Shown in pieces: positions 1 to 10,995 of a stretch of 64,000 bases of DNA. A program made the translations under genes and the position numbers. Below the pieces are notes generated by a model. That model made no database searches. It had not been told where the DNA came from and saw nothing but the letters and a program-made list of their open reading frames with translations. Source of the stretch: Rhizodiscina lignyota (Eukaryota > Ascomycota > Dothideomycetes > Aulographales > Rhizodiscinaceae); contig ML978126.1 of the NCBI GenBank assembly GCA_010015805.1, positions 868,001-932,000 of the forward strand, written 5' to 3'. The number at the start of each line of letters is the position of its first letter. The first letter of the stretch is position 1.

Positions 1-2028
1 AAGAGATGGATCCGTGACGTGGACGTATCCATTGGATATACGCTGTAGACTCTGGAAGACGTTGAGCAACTCTGGTCGAGCACACTTCTTGTAGTAAATT
101 CTGATGAGCGACTTCTCCAGATCGCCTCTGGTATTCGAAAGAAGGTGCTTCAGCTTGTCGACCGCCATTGTGCGTTCTCCATCCTTCAACTCTTCCACAG
201 CCGCGATTCGCTCTTCCAGCTTGCTTTGGTCCAGTAACGGCCGCCCAACCCACTTTCTCAGTAGTCGCTGTCCGAATTTGGTCTTTGTCCGATCCATAGT
301 CCAGAACAAGCTGCCCTTGGTTCTATGATCAGTCTGGTTTTGGTAAATCTCCAAACTCGTAAGCGTATTGCCGTTGAGCAGCATATGCGACCGAGCACTG
401 AACGGCTGGAAATTCTTCGTAAGGTCGAAGACATGCTCAAGACCATATTCTCTCATGTGTTCAATCATGGACGAGAGACAAATTGTGACGTGCCCAGACA
501 ACTTGTGTACTTTGTCCAAAATGTGAGCTTTTTGTTGCCCATTTTCTTCAAAATTGGTTATCTTCATCTTGTCGGCGTAGAATTTCGAGACGTTGCTGTA
601 TGATTCAGCAGCTATCGTTTTCGATTTTGCTATCCGCTCGACACGAGCCTGGTCACCAAAGACGTTGGATTTGCTGCCCGAAAGATGCTTGATGAGCTTC
701 TCAGTTGTCTTGGAGAGCTCGCCGACAATGAGAAACTCAGCAGGAGCAATGTGCAGAAGCCTAGTCTCGATATCAGACCTCATGAAACCATCTTCAAAGT
801 CGTCGTAGATGATATCTCCGGTTGCGGGCTGAACGGCAACAATGCCCACATGAACTTTCTCATCCGAACCGTATCCAAAGTTCGCATTCGATTCAGTGAG
901 ACAGAGCATGAAGCCTGTTGCAGGTGCAGCGTTCGCATTGCTGTCCCCTTGGAGGCCTTCCACATCATCAATGTAGGTTGCCTTGGTGTACACATTTGTA
1001 AGCTTCCTCACGAATGGGGCATTCCTATTATCCCCAACAGCCTTGAGTGCTGCAGTCTCCAACTGTCTCACTACACCAACTTTATGTCCAGCCTGTACCA
1101 GCCTCTTGACGTGCACATGTAGGCGATGCACTGGAATGCTGGCAGAAGCAAATCGATTCAGATGTGCTTCGGAAGGATGTTCATCGAATCGCATCTTGCC
1201 AGGTATACAGACAATACCCAACTCTTTTGCAGCAACCCTGGCATCTTCTCCAAAGAACTTGAATTTGTATCCAACCTCTACCACGAGTAATTTGTCCATG
1301 TGTGCAGTCTTTAGGTCAATCACCTGCTTCACCATGGGTGTGAGCTTGCTGGTCTTCGGCGCCTTCTTTCTGCCATTCTGTTTTGGTTGAGACTCTTTAT
1401 CTTCCTCAGCCACTTCGTCGCCTGCATCGTCTGTCTCCGAGTCGACGAGGGGGTCTCGTCGTTTCAATTCGGCAATACTGTCGGGACGACCGAGTTTCTT
1501 CACAAATTTCTCGTGTAGGCGTTGCTTCGCTTGTCTGGTTGCATCATCGTCTGGCTCTTGAGGTGTGACGTCTTCGGACACCGGCGAGCTAGAGAAGAGA
1601 TATTTTGATGTCCTCTCTGACGCCTTGACGTATGCTCCAGCTGACCCAGACTCTGTTCGTACAGGCTTTGCAGATGTAGTAAGATTTGGAGAATGCTGGG
1701 GTTGTTGTTTGGGCGGTCCGTCGTCGCATAGTCCATCCGATGTACCCTTTGCCTTCTTTCCACTCGGTTCTAAATTCTCCACATCACTACCATCATCGTC
1801 AAGAACTCTTTTGATGCCCCTTGAAGGCTTCCTCCTCGACTGTGCTGTATTCTGATTTGGCCTCTCGTATAGTGTGTCGTCATCGTCGCCATCTACCGCG
1901 CCATTCGCTTGACTTGCAGAGGTAAGGGACGTTGGCTTGGGAGCTGCAGCAGGTTTTGGGGTGAAGAAGCTAGAAATCGAGGATTGCTTCTTGCTCTGAG
2001 ACGACGGAGTCTGTGATAGAGGTGCCAT
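1..2028 (-). CDS. MSH3: DNA mismatch repair protein MSH3 (5' part; runs off the left edge)
   Basis: MSH3 pairs with MSH2 to form MutS-beta, which recognises insertion/deletion loops in nuclear DNA. The minus-strand frame is open without a stop for 676 codons from ATG 2028 to the window edge, so only the N-terminal ~60% of a ~1,100-residue protein is here. Seen: a perfect PCNA-binding PIP box, QSSISSFF, at residues 15-22; an acidic, lysine-rich linker; the MutS mismatch-binding domain, including [14 protein letters not shown], the MSH3-type version rather than the MSH6 Phe-X-Glu; then the connector and the start of the lever domain. The ATPase domain lies beyond the edge. No intron is needed in the visible part. 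MSH6 is less likely because of the mismatch-binding motif. Confidence 0.94.
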   Translation of the reverse strand, partial: MAPLSQTPSSQSKKQSSISSFFTPKPAAAPKPTSLTSASQANGAVDGDDDDTLYERPNQNTAQSRRKPSRGIKRVLDDDGSDVENLEPSGKKAKGTSDGLCDDGPPKQQPQHSPNLTTSAKPVRTESGSAGAYVKASERTSKYLFSSSPVSEDVTPQEPDDDATRQAKQRLHEKFVKKLGRPDSIAELKRRDPLVDSETDDAGDEVAEEDKESQPKQNGRKKAPKTSKLTPMVKQVIDLKTAHMDKLLVVEVGYKFKFFGEDARVAAKELGIVCIPGKMRFDEHPSEAHLNRFASASIPVHRLHVHVKRLVQAGHKVGVVRQLETAALKAVGDNRNAPFVRKLTNVYTKATYIDDVEGLQGDSNANAAPATGFMLCLTESNANFGYGSDEKVHVGIVAVQPATGDIIYDDFEDGFMRSDIETRLLHIAPAEFLIVGELSKTTEKLIKHLSGSKSNVFGDQARVERIAKSKTIAAESYSNVSKFYADKMKITNFEENGQQKAHILDKVHKLSGHVTICLSSMIEHMREYGLEHVFDLTKNFQPFSARSHMLLNGNTLTSLEIYQNQTDHRTKGSLFWTMDRTKTKFGQRLLRKWVGRPLLDQSKLEERIAAVEELKDGERTMAVDKLKHLLSNTRGDLEKSLIRIYYKKCARPELLNVFQSLQRISNGYVHVTDPSL

Positions 2029-2370
2029 TGGGTCTATATTCAAGGTGGCTGAGAAGTTGGATTTGAGTTGAGAGAAGGGGAGCTCGAGATCGCCGCGTCC
2101 CAAACGGCCGTCCCGACGCGGTCGCGTGAACACGTGACAGACCTAAATTAGCCATTCCAAAAGTCAAGGCGAAAAAAGTTTGAGATGAGGCAAGATGTGG
2201 ATGTTGCATGATATTTATTCTCATCAAAGATGTTAGGGTATAGTAGGTAGTATATATACAAAAATCGTCACTTTCTAAGCCGGTCTGGTATCATATCCTT
2301 AACCTAGCAGATTTCCAACCGAACCTTTCTCGATCAAATGGTATCGTACTGAAGGAAAATTGTTTTTGGA
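2029..2370. promoter_or_regulatory. Upstream region of MSH3
   Basis: This 342-base gap holds the MSH3 promoter and the 3' flank of the next minus-strand gene. About 90-110 bases upstream of the MSH3 start lie two ACGCG cores in opposite orientation (2116-2120 and complement of 2123-2127), followed by CACGTG at 2131-2136. ACGCG is the core of the MBF cell-cycle box that drives many repair and replication genes in yeasts; function here is inferred only. Confidence 0.35.
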
Positions 2371-3859
2371 TCAAGCTCTTGGTGATCCGTTGGAAGAGCC
2401 ACTTGTGTCTAGCGCGCTTGTTATGAAATCAAAGCTGTCTTTGCTCTGACTCTCCGTTGGCGCCCGACCCAGATCTGAGTCTGTTCCCACATGTTGTTCC
2501 ATGCTGCCGATCTTCTTGTTGCGCTCCATGTTTTGCTTCGCCTCCTTCTCCGCGCTGCTTCTCAAGCTCGCGAAGTTGCCCAGGCGCTTAATCTTCAATC
2601 CAAACCTACCCACTCCACTTGCACTCATGCTCTGCTTCCGTCTTGCTCTACCACGATCGTCCAGCGTTTCGCCATCGTCGAGTAGACGTCCAGAAAGACT
2701 CATCCTCGGCTCACGGTTTGCTGTCCGGTCGGTCGGGGAGGCCTCGATATCTTCAAAGTGCTCGTCATCGTCATCGCGAATTCCAGCCTTCTCATTCGGG
2801 ATCATATTTAGATTGTTGGATTGCATCGCGTGCATGTCTCCGTCGAGTTTCAGGGCGCCAAGCCGTTGTAGCACGGCTTTGAAATCGTCCAGCATAATGT
2901 TATCGGTGAGACACTTAAACACCAACGCAAGCTTCCAGTAAGGGTTTATTCTATAGATTCAGTTAGCCATGTCTTTCGTCTGCAGCATTTCATCTAGGCA
3001 GCATGTGACTTACCCATCCGTCAGACTTAATCCGGGAATGACACTTGCCATAATATCCATGACGGTGAAAGAAATAGCGAGACAGATGGCAGCGAGAAGG
3101 ATCCCAAATCGAGGCGACTTCTTTACCAGCCTGAAGACGTTCAAGGAGTAACACTTTCTTATAACGTGGAAGAACGTCATACAGCTGAAAACCCACCATG
3201 GGTCTCGCATCAACGGTTCGTAGGGGCGAACTTTCTCATAAAGTTTGCTGATGTTGTTGAAGTATCTGAAATTGTTGAAGATTTCGAATATCAGAACCGG
3301 TATGGTCATCGCCAGAGTTGTAAGGTATATTCTCCTAACCCAGATACACACCAAGGGAGGAAATGATCCTTGGCCAGGTTTGTAGAATGGTCGAATCTTA
3401 AGCCAGGCGACTATGTTGTGGGTAAAGTAGGAGCAGTAAAGGAGAGTGGCCGTGGAAGAGAGGTACCAGCCATAGCCTTTGAAGCCCATGAAGCAGAATG
3501 TACCATGGGACATGGCCAGCAGTAACTGTTGAAACGCTCCGGTCAGCGCGACTGTCGCCTGTGCACAGCGAGCGATCCCAGGACAGGAACCAACTCCCTC
3601 ATTAACATACCTCAAGTAGAATGAGCTTATGTAAAAGAACGCCTCTTCGCATATTCGCGATTGTGATGACGCTCATAATGAGCAACGCTCCAAACATGCA
3701 ACCCTCGCCCCATCCTTCCACGATGAAGCCTTCGGTATTCGTATTGCGCCAGTCGCCAAAGTTGGGCGACGAATTCGACGTAGGATCGTGAGAAGCATCG
3801 CCATTTTGGCGTCGAAATATTGATCGAACAGGGTTGGTATGCAGGTCGATGGGCGCCAT
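2371..3859 (-). CDS. Fungal multi-pass integral membrane protein, uncharacterised
   Basis: I reconstruct three exons, 3859-3611, 3558-3014 and 2950-2371, with GT-AG introns of 52 and 63 nt; frames join exactly to give 457 aa. The N-terminal ~60 residues are soluble. About seven hydrophobic segments follow: one near residues 55-75, the rest through exon 2, which also carries charged loops such as RPFYKPGQGSF. The C-terminal ~150 residues are hydrophilic, with Ser/Arg-rich patches and an acidic stretch, probably a cytoplasmic regulatory tail. I recognise the general type as a fungus-wide uncharacterised membrane family but cannot name a function or substrate. The ATG at 3859 is chosen because the frame and first splice fit and no better upstream start is seen. 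Confidence 0.75.
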
Positions 3860-5639
3860 TGCTAGAACAGCGGCTCGTGCGCTTTGCTGTAGTCGTGGAG
3901 GTAGCGCAGCATTGGCGAAGTGATACAGAACCGAAAGAAGAAACTCGTAAAGCGCAAAATCTGACGTTGATGATTTTGACGACGAAATCGGCCAAAGTCG
4001 GTCTATAAATTCGGGACCTGGTGGAGGAGGCTAGAGATCATGTCACGAGCGGTTCGGCTTGCCTTCTCCGTGCGTGGCCATGCTAGATGGGCCCACACGC
4101 GAAGTCGAGAACGTTGAAAAGATGCAGGAGAGAGTCAGTGGACGGCAATGGAAAGTCGAAAGAGAAGAGAAACTGAAGAAGAGAGAAGCAAGAGGAAATG
4201 CGCTGACGCAGGAGGAAAACCCCAACATCAAAGCCTTGCAAGTCCAAGCCGCCAGGGCTTCCTCCGCATTTGCCATTTGCTCACTTCCTCGCTGGCACAC
4301 AATCGACGAGCCGTACCACCGTAAGAAGTTTGCCTTGTGCGGCTGATTCTTGCCCTCCAGGGCCTCCACCGACACCCTGTCTACTCCGGCTTTGCTGGGC
4401 TGGTTAAGCTGCAGGAAGGTCGCATTCGCCAGAGCCAGCATGCAGCGGCTCCAGCTTTCACCCATGAGCCCCTTGGCGGAGGTGGCCCAACGAACGATGG
4501 ACACAGGACACCGTCGGTTCTGACTCGAGCGCGCGCGACTCGAGTGCGGAGTTGGGGAATGTTGGATCGACATCCTTGCACAAATGACGTGCGGCCTTGA
4601 GCGACGCCCTGCATAAGATCGGTGAAGAGCAAGGGTGAGGCGGGCGAAAGGTGAACGTTTTGTGGCTGATATCACGTGTCGGATCATCGGTGAGCCCGCC
4701 AGAGCAGAAAAGCTCTGGTCGATCGCCTCGGAGCAGATTAGTGTCCATCTTAAACGGAGTGTAGTGCTTACAGGAACGGCACAATTTACATAACCGCAAC
4801 CTTGATTCCTGTAAAGTCCACAAATACCTCTTCCGGGGAATTTGCGAACTCCGATGAAATGGAAGCACGTGAGTGGCAATTGCAGCAAGAATTCCGTTTC
4901 GTGCAACATGCCGTAGATTCGAAATACAAACTGGAGTGCATTGTGAAGCATTATTGAGGTAGAAAATGGACTTCAGACGTCTAAAGGGCTTGTTTGACCG
5001 GGATGTCCAGCTCAGGCAGAGCTGGAGACTAGCCATGGGAGTGTTTCGGATACATGAAGGCGAGTCTGCACTACAACTGAAAGCTCCTTCTTCAGCGCAA
5101 ATCGTGCCCAGCTCCTGTTTTCAGCAGCAGAAATTAATATCGTGCCAGACCGCTACTTTATTGGTGTCGTAATGCGGATTTTCTCTTGACATATCTTCAT
5201 CACATAATTTCATTAAGTCGGAGGAAACTTTTCTTCCCCTTAATCCGTAGTGTACGTGCGCATTGATTAGGGCAGAAGCCACCTCAGAGTTGTCCTTAAC
5301 ATTGAAATGGCATTCACTGGTGGCAGTGATGTGTATTCGTTCTACGCAATCTTGACGCTACAATTGACGCTCCGTTTCCAGTGGACCGATATGCCTCTAC
5401 AGAACACCATTGAACAGGCTGGCCATCAAAACATTTGAACCCCTGTTTCGGCTTCTCGCACTGACAAGGCTGCCTTTTCATAAAGTCAATGAAGCATCTT
5501 CTAACGATATCTTAGGGCATAAGGGATGTTCTCCACTATTCATCGTTAGCCTGAGAGATGTCGACACCATAATGACCGCGAAAGGCATTTTTATAAGGCC
5601 TTCGATACTCGACATAGGCGTTGGTACCGTAAAACACTG
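3860..5639. other. Gene-free stretch
   Basis: About 1.8 kb with no gene I can support. It contains the promoter of the membrane-protein gene and, at its far end, the 3' flank of the next gene. A 302-codon minus-strand open frame (4043-4951) has no recognisable domain and a composition typical of chance frames. No repeats, tRNA or transposon ends were noticed. Confidence 0.5.
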
Positions 5640-6317
5640 TCACGGTTCGGAAGTTCTCTGCTGAAGCGGATGACACTCGTGAGTCCATTCCGTCTTCCAC
5701 GGCCAGGACCAAGTGTTACTTAGCCGGCCGTAACCCCAGTTCTCAACGAGGCCAAAGGGTATGAGAATACCCTGCATGTGATGTGGTGATCTTATTTGGT
5801 GAATGTGGAAAGTGACAAGAGTCACTCCACTGGGCTTTCTCACCACAAATTCGAACGTTCCGGAAAAATGCTCATCGTATGTAATGCCACTCTGTAAGGT
5901 TAGGATCTCGGCAATGAAGAACCCGAGAGCTTTAAGAGCTATTGCGTATACGTCTCCCTGATGGGTTGGCCAAGAGCGAGGGAGTCTGAAGACCTCGTTC
6001 GTAATGAACCAATTGCACTCAGATCAACGTTGGTCGGATCGAACGCATATGTGACCTCTGGCGGAACCTCGGTCATCGAGTCCGCGCCTTCAATAAGAGA
6101 GTAGAAGGCAGCCACGTTGCCACCCTGCGGTTCAAGCGCAAGGGCGCGAGCAGCAAAGCAAAAGACAGTTTCTGTCATCTGTGAGAGGACGTAGTATTCA
6201 GTCCACTCTCCCGCAAGGCTCTCAGTGTACAGAAATTTCGAGGTTCTCTCTTTCTGCGCAATAGCCTCCCTCCGAGAAGGTGAAGAGCTTCATGACGGCC
6301 CACATGAACCTTGGGGG
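5640..6317 (-). CDS. Orphan multi-exon gene, last three exons; 5' end unresolved
   Basis: Three exons fit well: 6317-6231, 6178-5952 and 5889-5640, separated by 52- and 62-nt GT-AG introns with good pyrimidine tracts or a CTAAC branch point. They encode the C-terminal 187 residues, with motifs such as FMWAVMKLFTFSEGGY, FEFVVRKPSGVTLVTFHIHQ and ENWGYGRLSNTWSWPW. Another coding-like exon in a different frame appears upstream at about 6430-6560, so the gene probably starts near 6600-6720, but I could not fix its first exons. No known domain is recognised. The aromatic- and histidine-rich C-terminus looks like a soluble fold. An unrelated 181-codon open frame crosses the same stretch and is rejected. 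Confidence 0.5.
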
Positions 6318-6720
6318 CTAAGACAAGACCAAAAAAGTAGAGCAGAAAAGCGGACACACTAGATTTTAGAGGATATGAGATCGAAAGGCCTTGATCCTGC
6401 TCCAGAAAAGGCAAAACCTGAACATGGCCTGACAACAGAATGGCTGCTGGACAAGAGAGCGGTCTGCAGAGCCTGACAAATGGGAAGCGTGCGATTCCAC
6501 AGATGGGTAGATAGACGGTCCAGAATATGCACAAGGTATGAATACTCAACACAGGCTGGCTATCAGATACACCAGGTTGTCGACAGCGCAGAACTGACGG
6601 AGAGGACGTGGAACCTCGAGGAGCTTTTAAGCGAGGACGGGAGATCGTAAAAGGGAGAAAATTAACCAGAATCGGTACATGTGGATCGACAAAATCTATA
6701 AACAGCATTAGCGGTCTCAC

Positions 6721-7134
6721 AACGAGTTTCTAGGAGTCCTTTTGGGCCAAAAGATGGCGTTGAGCGTGGATGGAAGGTCAAATGGAGGGGCATAGACTTT
6801 GCGATGGCATAAGGTGTGGTCGGGCAGAGCCCACGAAGCTGGGGCCTTACCCACCTAGGTTTAGGTACAATTCACCCGTAGCCTCCGTGTCCCCTGGGGG
6901 CGTTTTACTGCTTCAGATTTTAATATAGATATCAGTATCAATAGGTTTTGGTTTGGGTGCTATATAACATCAATGCATACTCAATGTCAGACTAGCAGGT
7001 GGATATTTGCTCGCTGTCAATTCAGTTACATTCGAAACCTCGTCGTCTGGTCGCTGTCTATTGATCTCGTTAAGCCTCTAAATTCCCTAGTCTATCAGCG
7101 CTCATGAATATTTACAGTACAGTACAGTTACATC
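6721..7134. other. Intergenic region
   Basis: About 0.4 kb between the orphan gene and the stop of the CSC1-like gene. It holds the likely promoter of the orphan gene. A short AGT/ACAGT-type simple repeat lies near 7112-7128. Nothing else was noticed. Confidence 0.4.
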
Positions 7135-10100
7135 CTATCGTAATCGTCCATCAAGTACACCGTCAGCCTCTAAGCCAGGCCTTATTGCCTCGTCTAACGT
7201 CGCGAACGTACTCACACTCGCCCTTCCTTCGGCGCCCCTTTCTCCGTGCCCTCTACTGCTACCAAGGCCTCCAGCACCTTCACCCCTCTCAAGTGCAGGT
7301 GTATCCGCGTCTTCGGCTCTCCCGAACACCTCCCCATCGCCACCAAACTCGTCTCTAAATTCCGATTTCCCTTTCCACCTCTCGAAGTCCATATCCGACT
7401 CACTAACGGTCTCAACTTCCATGCCTGGCACCAGCGCTGCTGTACTACCACTCTCACTCGCCGAACCGTCGCCGCCACCAGGTACTGCGAGCCGTCCATC
7501 CTGTTTCAATGGCGACATGTATATTGCACTTTCTGAATACGCAAGAACCGGCCTCGACGCAGCAAAATCAATGTCGTCAATTTCTTCATTCCCCTCGGTG
7601 ACCGATCCTTTCCGTTTTTGTGTCGTTGTTGACATACTGAGAACCTCGGCCAATAAGTGTTGACTCTTTGCGTGGACCATCGGAGTGATGAGCTCCTTGT
7701 ACAGCGCTGGATGGCCGAATTTGACGGCCAGCCGGCTTGACGTCTTTTCTCCGCTCGGAGTGCCTGGTGACAGTTCCAGATCCGATTCTGAAGCCAAACC
7801 CCGGGTAGCCATTCCGTCTGTTCCTGTGAGGGCCGGATTTGGGGAAATGTAGCCCATTTTGCTGTCGAAGTACTTTATCAAGTACCACTTGAAACCGGCC
7901 AACAGAAAAGGCAGTGGGATCATCGCGTAGAGCATTCCCCCATTGTGCACTGCGTTCTGAGAGCCCACGCCCTGCGCGCCCACCACTAATGCGATAACAG
8001 CATTTGACAGTAGGATAGCAAAGAGGAGGCGGTTCACAAGCATGCGCCAGAATGCTCCACCGGACTCGGTCTTCGTAAAGCATATGTATTGGAGCATATA
8101 CGTCTTGAACCAGACTTCGACGCCAAGGTAGAAGGCGGTGATTGGCAAAATGATTGGTTGAAGCGTAGCAAAACAAAGTCCGACTGTAGCAGCGAAGAGA
8201 AAGTTGTTGTAGTAGTCAGCGTACTCGAACTTCTGTGGGGCGGTTAATTCGATCAACTCTCGTGGTGTCGGATGCATGTAGCGTTTCTTAAAGGTGTTCA
8301 ACACCAATGGCCACAGCTGGCTGAGATCCGTCGCCGCAGAGAGGTTATGTTGCATCTGCCAAGTGAGCCAGTAGGTGGAAACGTTGCACAAGCCTATCAT
8401 GAGTTGAGTGAACGGGTGTCCTTCCTTGAGTGCGTCCCAGACACCCTTGTCCTTCGATCCTATAACTGCCGCAGCATAGCGCCATGCAGAGGCAAATATG
8501 GAGAAGATGACAAGATTATTGAACACGAAGAAGGCGTAAAGGCGGCTCGTCAAATGGCGTTCTCTACTGGTACGAGAAGCGTCTCCAGAATGAGTAAGCA
8601 GGCGGCGGAAGATAGCCGGCAAGGCGATGTAAAAGAGCGTTTGCACGGCAGGGGCAATAATACCCTGAGCGATACCCCAGCCAGTCGGGTGAGCTTCAAG
8701 GTTCTTCTGGAATGACGACCAGACAAGTCCGAGATGGGAGAAGTCGGAGAGAAAGACTGAAGTCAAGATGTTGGGTATCACGAAGACGGCCGTGAGCAAA
8801 GACATCCAGAGGCTGTCCCAGAACAAGCGATTGCGTCGAGTTGCGCGAGTCATCGGGAGGTTCTGCCAGAGTATATCGTGTGGCTTCGGCGCGAGGGCGA
8901 TAGAGACACCTTGTCGAGCCTTTTTGCTGCTGGACTTTTCGTTTACATAGGCCACAGCATGAGCTGTCTCGATAGAGTGAAACGATGCAAAGCCATACGA
9001 TTCAGGATCTCGCTTGTCGATTGATTCGCGTGCGTCGTAAATTTGAGCTTTCAATTCGCGAATACGGTGCGTGAGATAGTCGATAGCGTCGACTTTTCCA
9101 TTTGCATCTGTCTGGACGTCCTTGTCTTTCTTTGAAGGTTTACACAGTGGCCGCTTCTCAGGAAGATGGTTTGGATCTGCCAGATATTTTGCAAGATATT
9201 TTTCGAGCTTTCGGACAGCTTCGTCATGTTCCTCGATGAGTTCTGGAAGACCCCAACGCCTGACGTTGCGGCCAATTGCTGTACGGGGCAGCTGATCTGT
9301 CGCGTCGCTTGCTGACACGATTTCTGCAATCCCAGTGTCGGTTTGCGCACCAGCGGGAATGTGTCTAAGCTGCTAATAATTAGTTGCAAGCCTCGCCAGG
9401 CCTCCCCTCTTACATGAGCACGTACCAGCAGAGTCCTTGAATGCAAACTGGACGTGTAATCCCAGCTCCTGAAGTACGCCTGCCTCAGACGGAGAACAGC
9501 TCGGTAATTCCACCAAATGAAGAAGCAGATGACCGCCTCAAAGACATATGCGCAAGCTACAAACGCCCAAAACTTCTCGCCGAATATGTATTGCGGTGTA
9601 AGCTTCAACAGGGTGGCGATGTTGCTGTACTGTTTGTAGACTTGGTGGCCTCCAACCAGATTAATGGGAATGATGACCGCACAGCCAAAGATTGTAACAA
9701 CAATGAAGATGTTCCGAATCATTCGAAGGAAACGGAGGAACACCACGGCATCCAGGCCGATCTTATCGACAAGTTCAGGCTCTTTTACTGTTATGGCTCT
9801 GATCCAACCAAGTGGCTGCCTCTCCAGTCGCTGAGGTGCATGTTTTTCATCGGCAGATTTCGCTCGAGGGGCATAGATATGACCGAATCGAGGACGGAGG
9901 AAGCAGAAGACCACAAATAGACCTGCTGACACGGCAAAGGACCAGATGAGGGCGGCGTAGATCGAGTTTGCTTGGACCTAAGAATTGTCAGAAAGTCTGA
10001 GATTGGGAATTGCTCTGCACTCCGTAGCATTCCCGAGGGTGACAAAATAATTGAATCACATGAAACTTGAATGAGTGCAGCAGTGTTCAACGTTGGCAAG

Positions 10101-10373
10101 AGCATCTCTGAGTTATTGATGATCTACGCCTTGGAATGGTATTGAACAACCAATGCGTGACTTTAACACTCATGCTCTATATTAATTGAAGAGCATAAAC
10201 TTCAAACAAGCTCGGCGTGTTGCAACTGTGTATTGGAGGATATGGCTCAACCATTCTGTCACCCTCAAGGGCATCATGGTACGTACCTGCGTATTGAAGG
10301 GGTCCGCTATCAGATTAAGGAATTCGTCGGTACTTGAACTCCCGCCGCTCTGACGGGGATAAAGAAATGACAT
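7135..10373 (-). CDS. CSC1: Calcium-permeable stress-gated cation channel, CSC1/OSCA/TMEM63 family
   Basis: Members of this family (RSN1_7TM/DUF221; yeast Csc1, Phm7, Rsn1) are dimeric, osmotically or mechanically gated cation channels of the plasma membrane or ER. Exons: 10373-10287, 9977-9426 and about 9369-7135 (two adjacent AGs make the last acceptor 9372 or 9369); protein about 957 aa. After a 29-residue N-terminus come TM0 and the LRPRFGHIYAPR motif, two further helices in exon 2, then the long cytosolic RRM-like loop, and from ~residue 400 the channel core with FWDSLWMSLLTAVFVIPNIL, the FYIALPAIFRRLLTHSGDAS segment and LQPIILPITAFYLGVEVWFK. A ~200-residue Ser/Glu/Gly-rich tail follows. 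The 309-nt first intron is the longest in the window. Confidence 0.94.
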
Positions 10374-10995
10374 GTCGAAAAGGGGCTACCGCTACTCGTT
10401 GAACGAGCGATGCGGAGCACGAATGGAACAAAGGTGTATGACAGAAGAAGATGGAAAAGAAGATGGAAGAACAGACACGAGCATTGAGCGGCTTATCTTG
10501 CTATGACGGGAGGGAACGCCAGCTTAACATCTGCAGCATGATGTACAATTGTGGGTACAGCGACTTTGGTGCGTACCTGCAGATCGACGCGATAAAACAC
10601 GCCCCACGCGTGCTCGGCGCGCCATCCCTGTCGCCGTTGGGGCGCCGAAATAGAATCTTCCCTGACTCCCGTCAACGCCCGTAATCCCCCTTTTACCGTC
10701 GAGGTGGAATGGGTCTGGATGGGGCGATTCAGAACGCGATAGGAAAATTATAACTCGGTGCATGGAGACATCAACCTTTGTTTCGCTCGACTGGGCCTCC
10801 CTCCGGAGTTTCAGTTGAGGACGATAAGTCGCACGTGCCACAATACCTCTAGATTTTGCTGTCACAAGCCATCTGAGCCGACTCCAGGTATATATAATTG
10901 AACCACAGTTCAACAACGTGGGAGGCCTTCGTCGATATACTCTGCTTTAACTACGATTTGACGCTCCAGAAGTTAAGAATGCCTACAAGATACAA
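10374..10995. promoter_or_regulatory. Upstream region of the CSC1-like gene
   Basis: This 622-base gap carries the CSC1-like promoter and the 3' flank of the RidA-amine oxidase gene. A TATA-like run (gtatatataatt) lies at about 10888-10899 but is 500 bases from the start, so it may not be used. No gene or repeat was seen. Confidence 0.35.

Noticed and set aside
4043-4951. 302-codon minus-strand open frame
   Set aside because: Low-complexity Ser/Arg/Cys composition, no domain, no supporting splice or conserved motif; likely chance.
6175-6720. 181-codon minus-strand frame
   Set aside because: Crosses the better-supported spliced exons of the orphan gene in another frame and has no domain.
8272-8715. 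147-codon plus-strand frame
   Set aside because: Antisense to the CSC1-like membrane core; a shadow of coding sequence.
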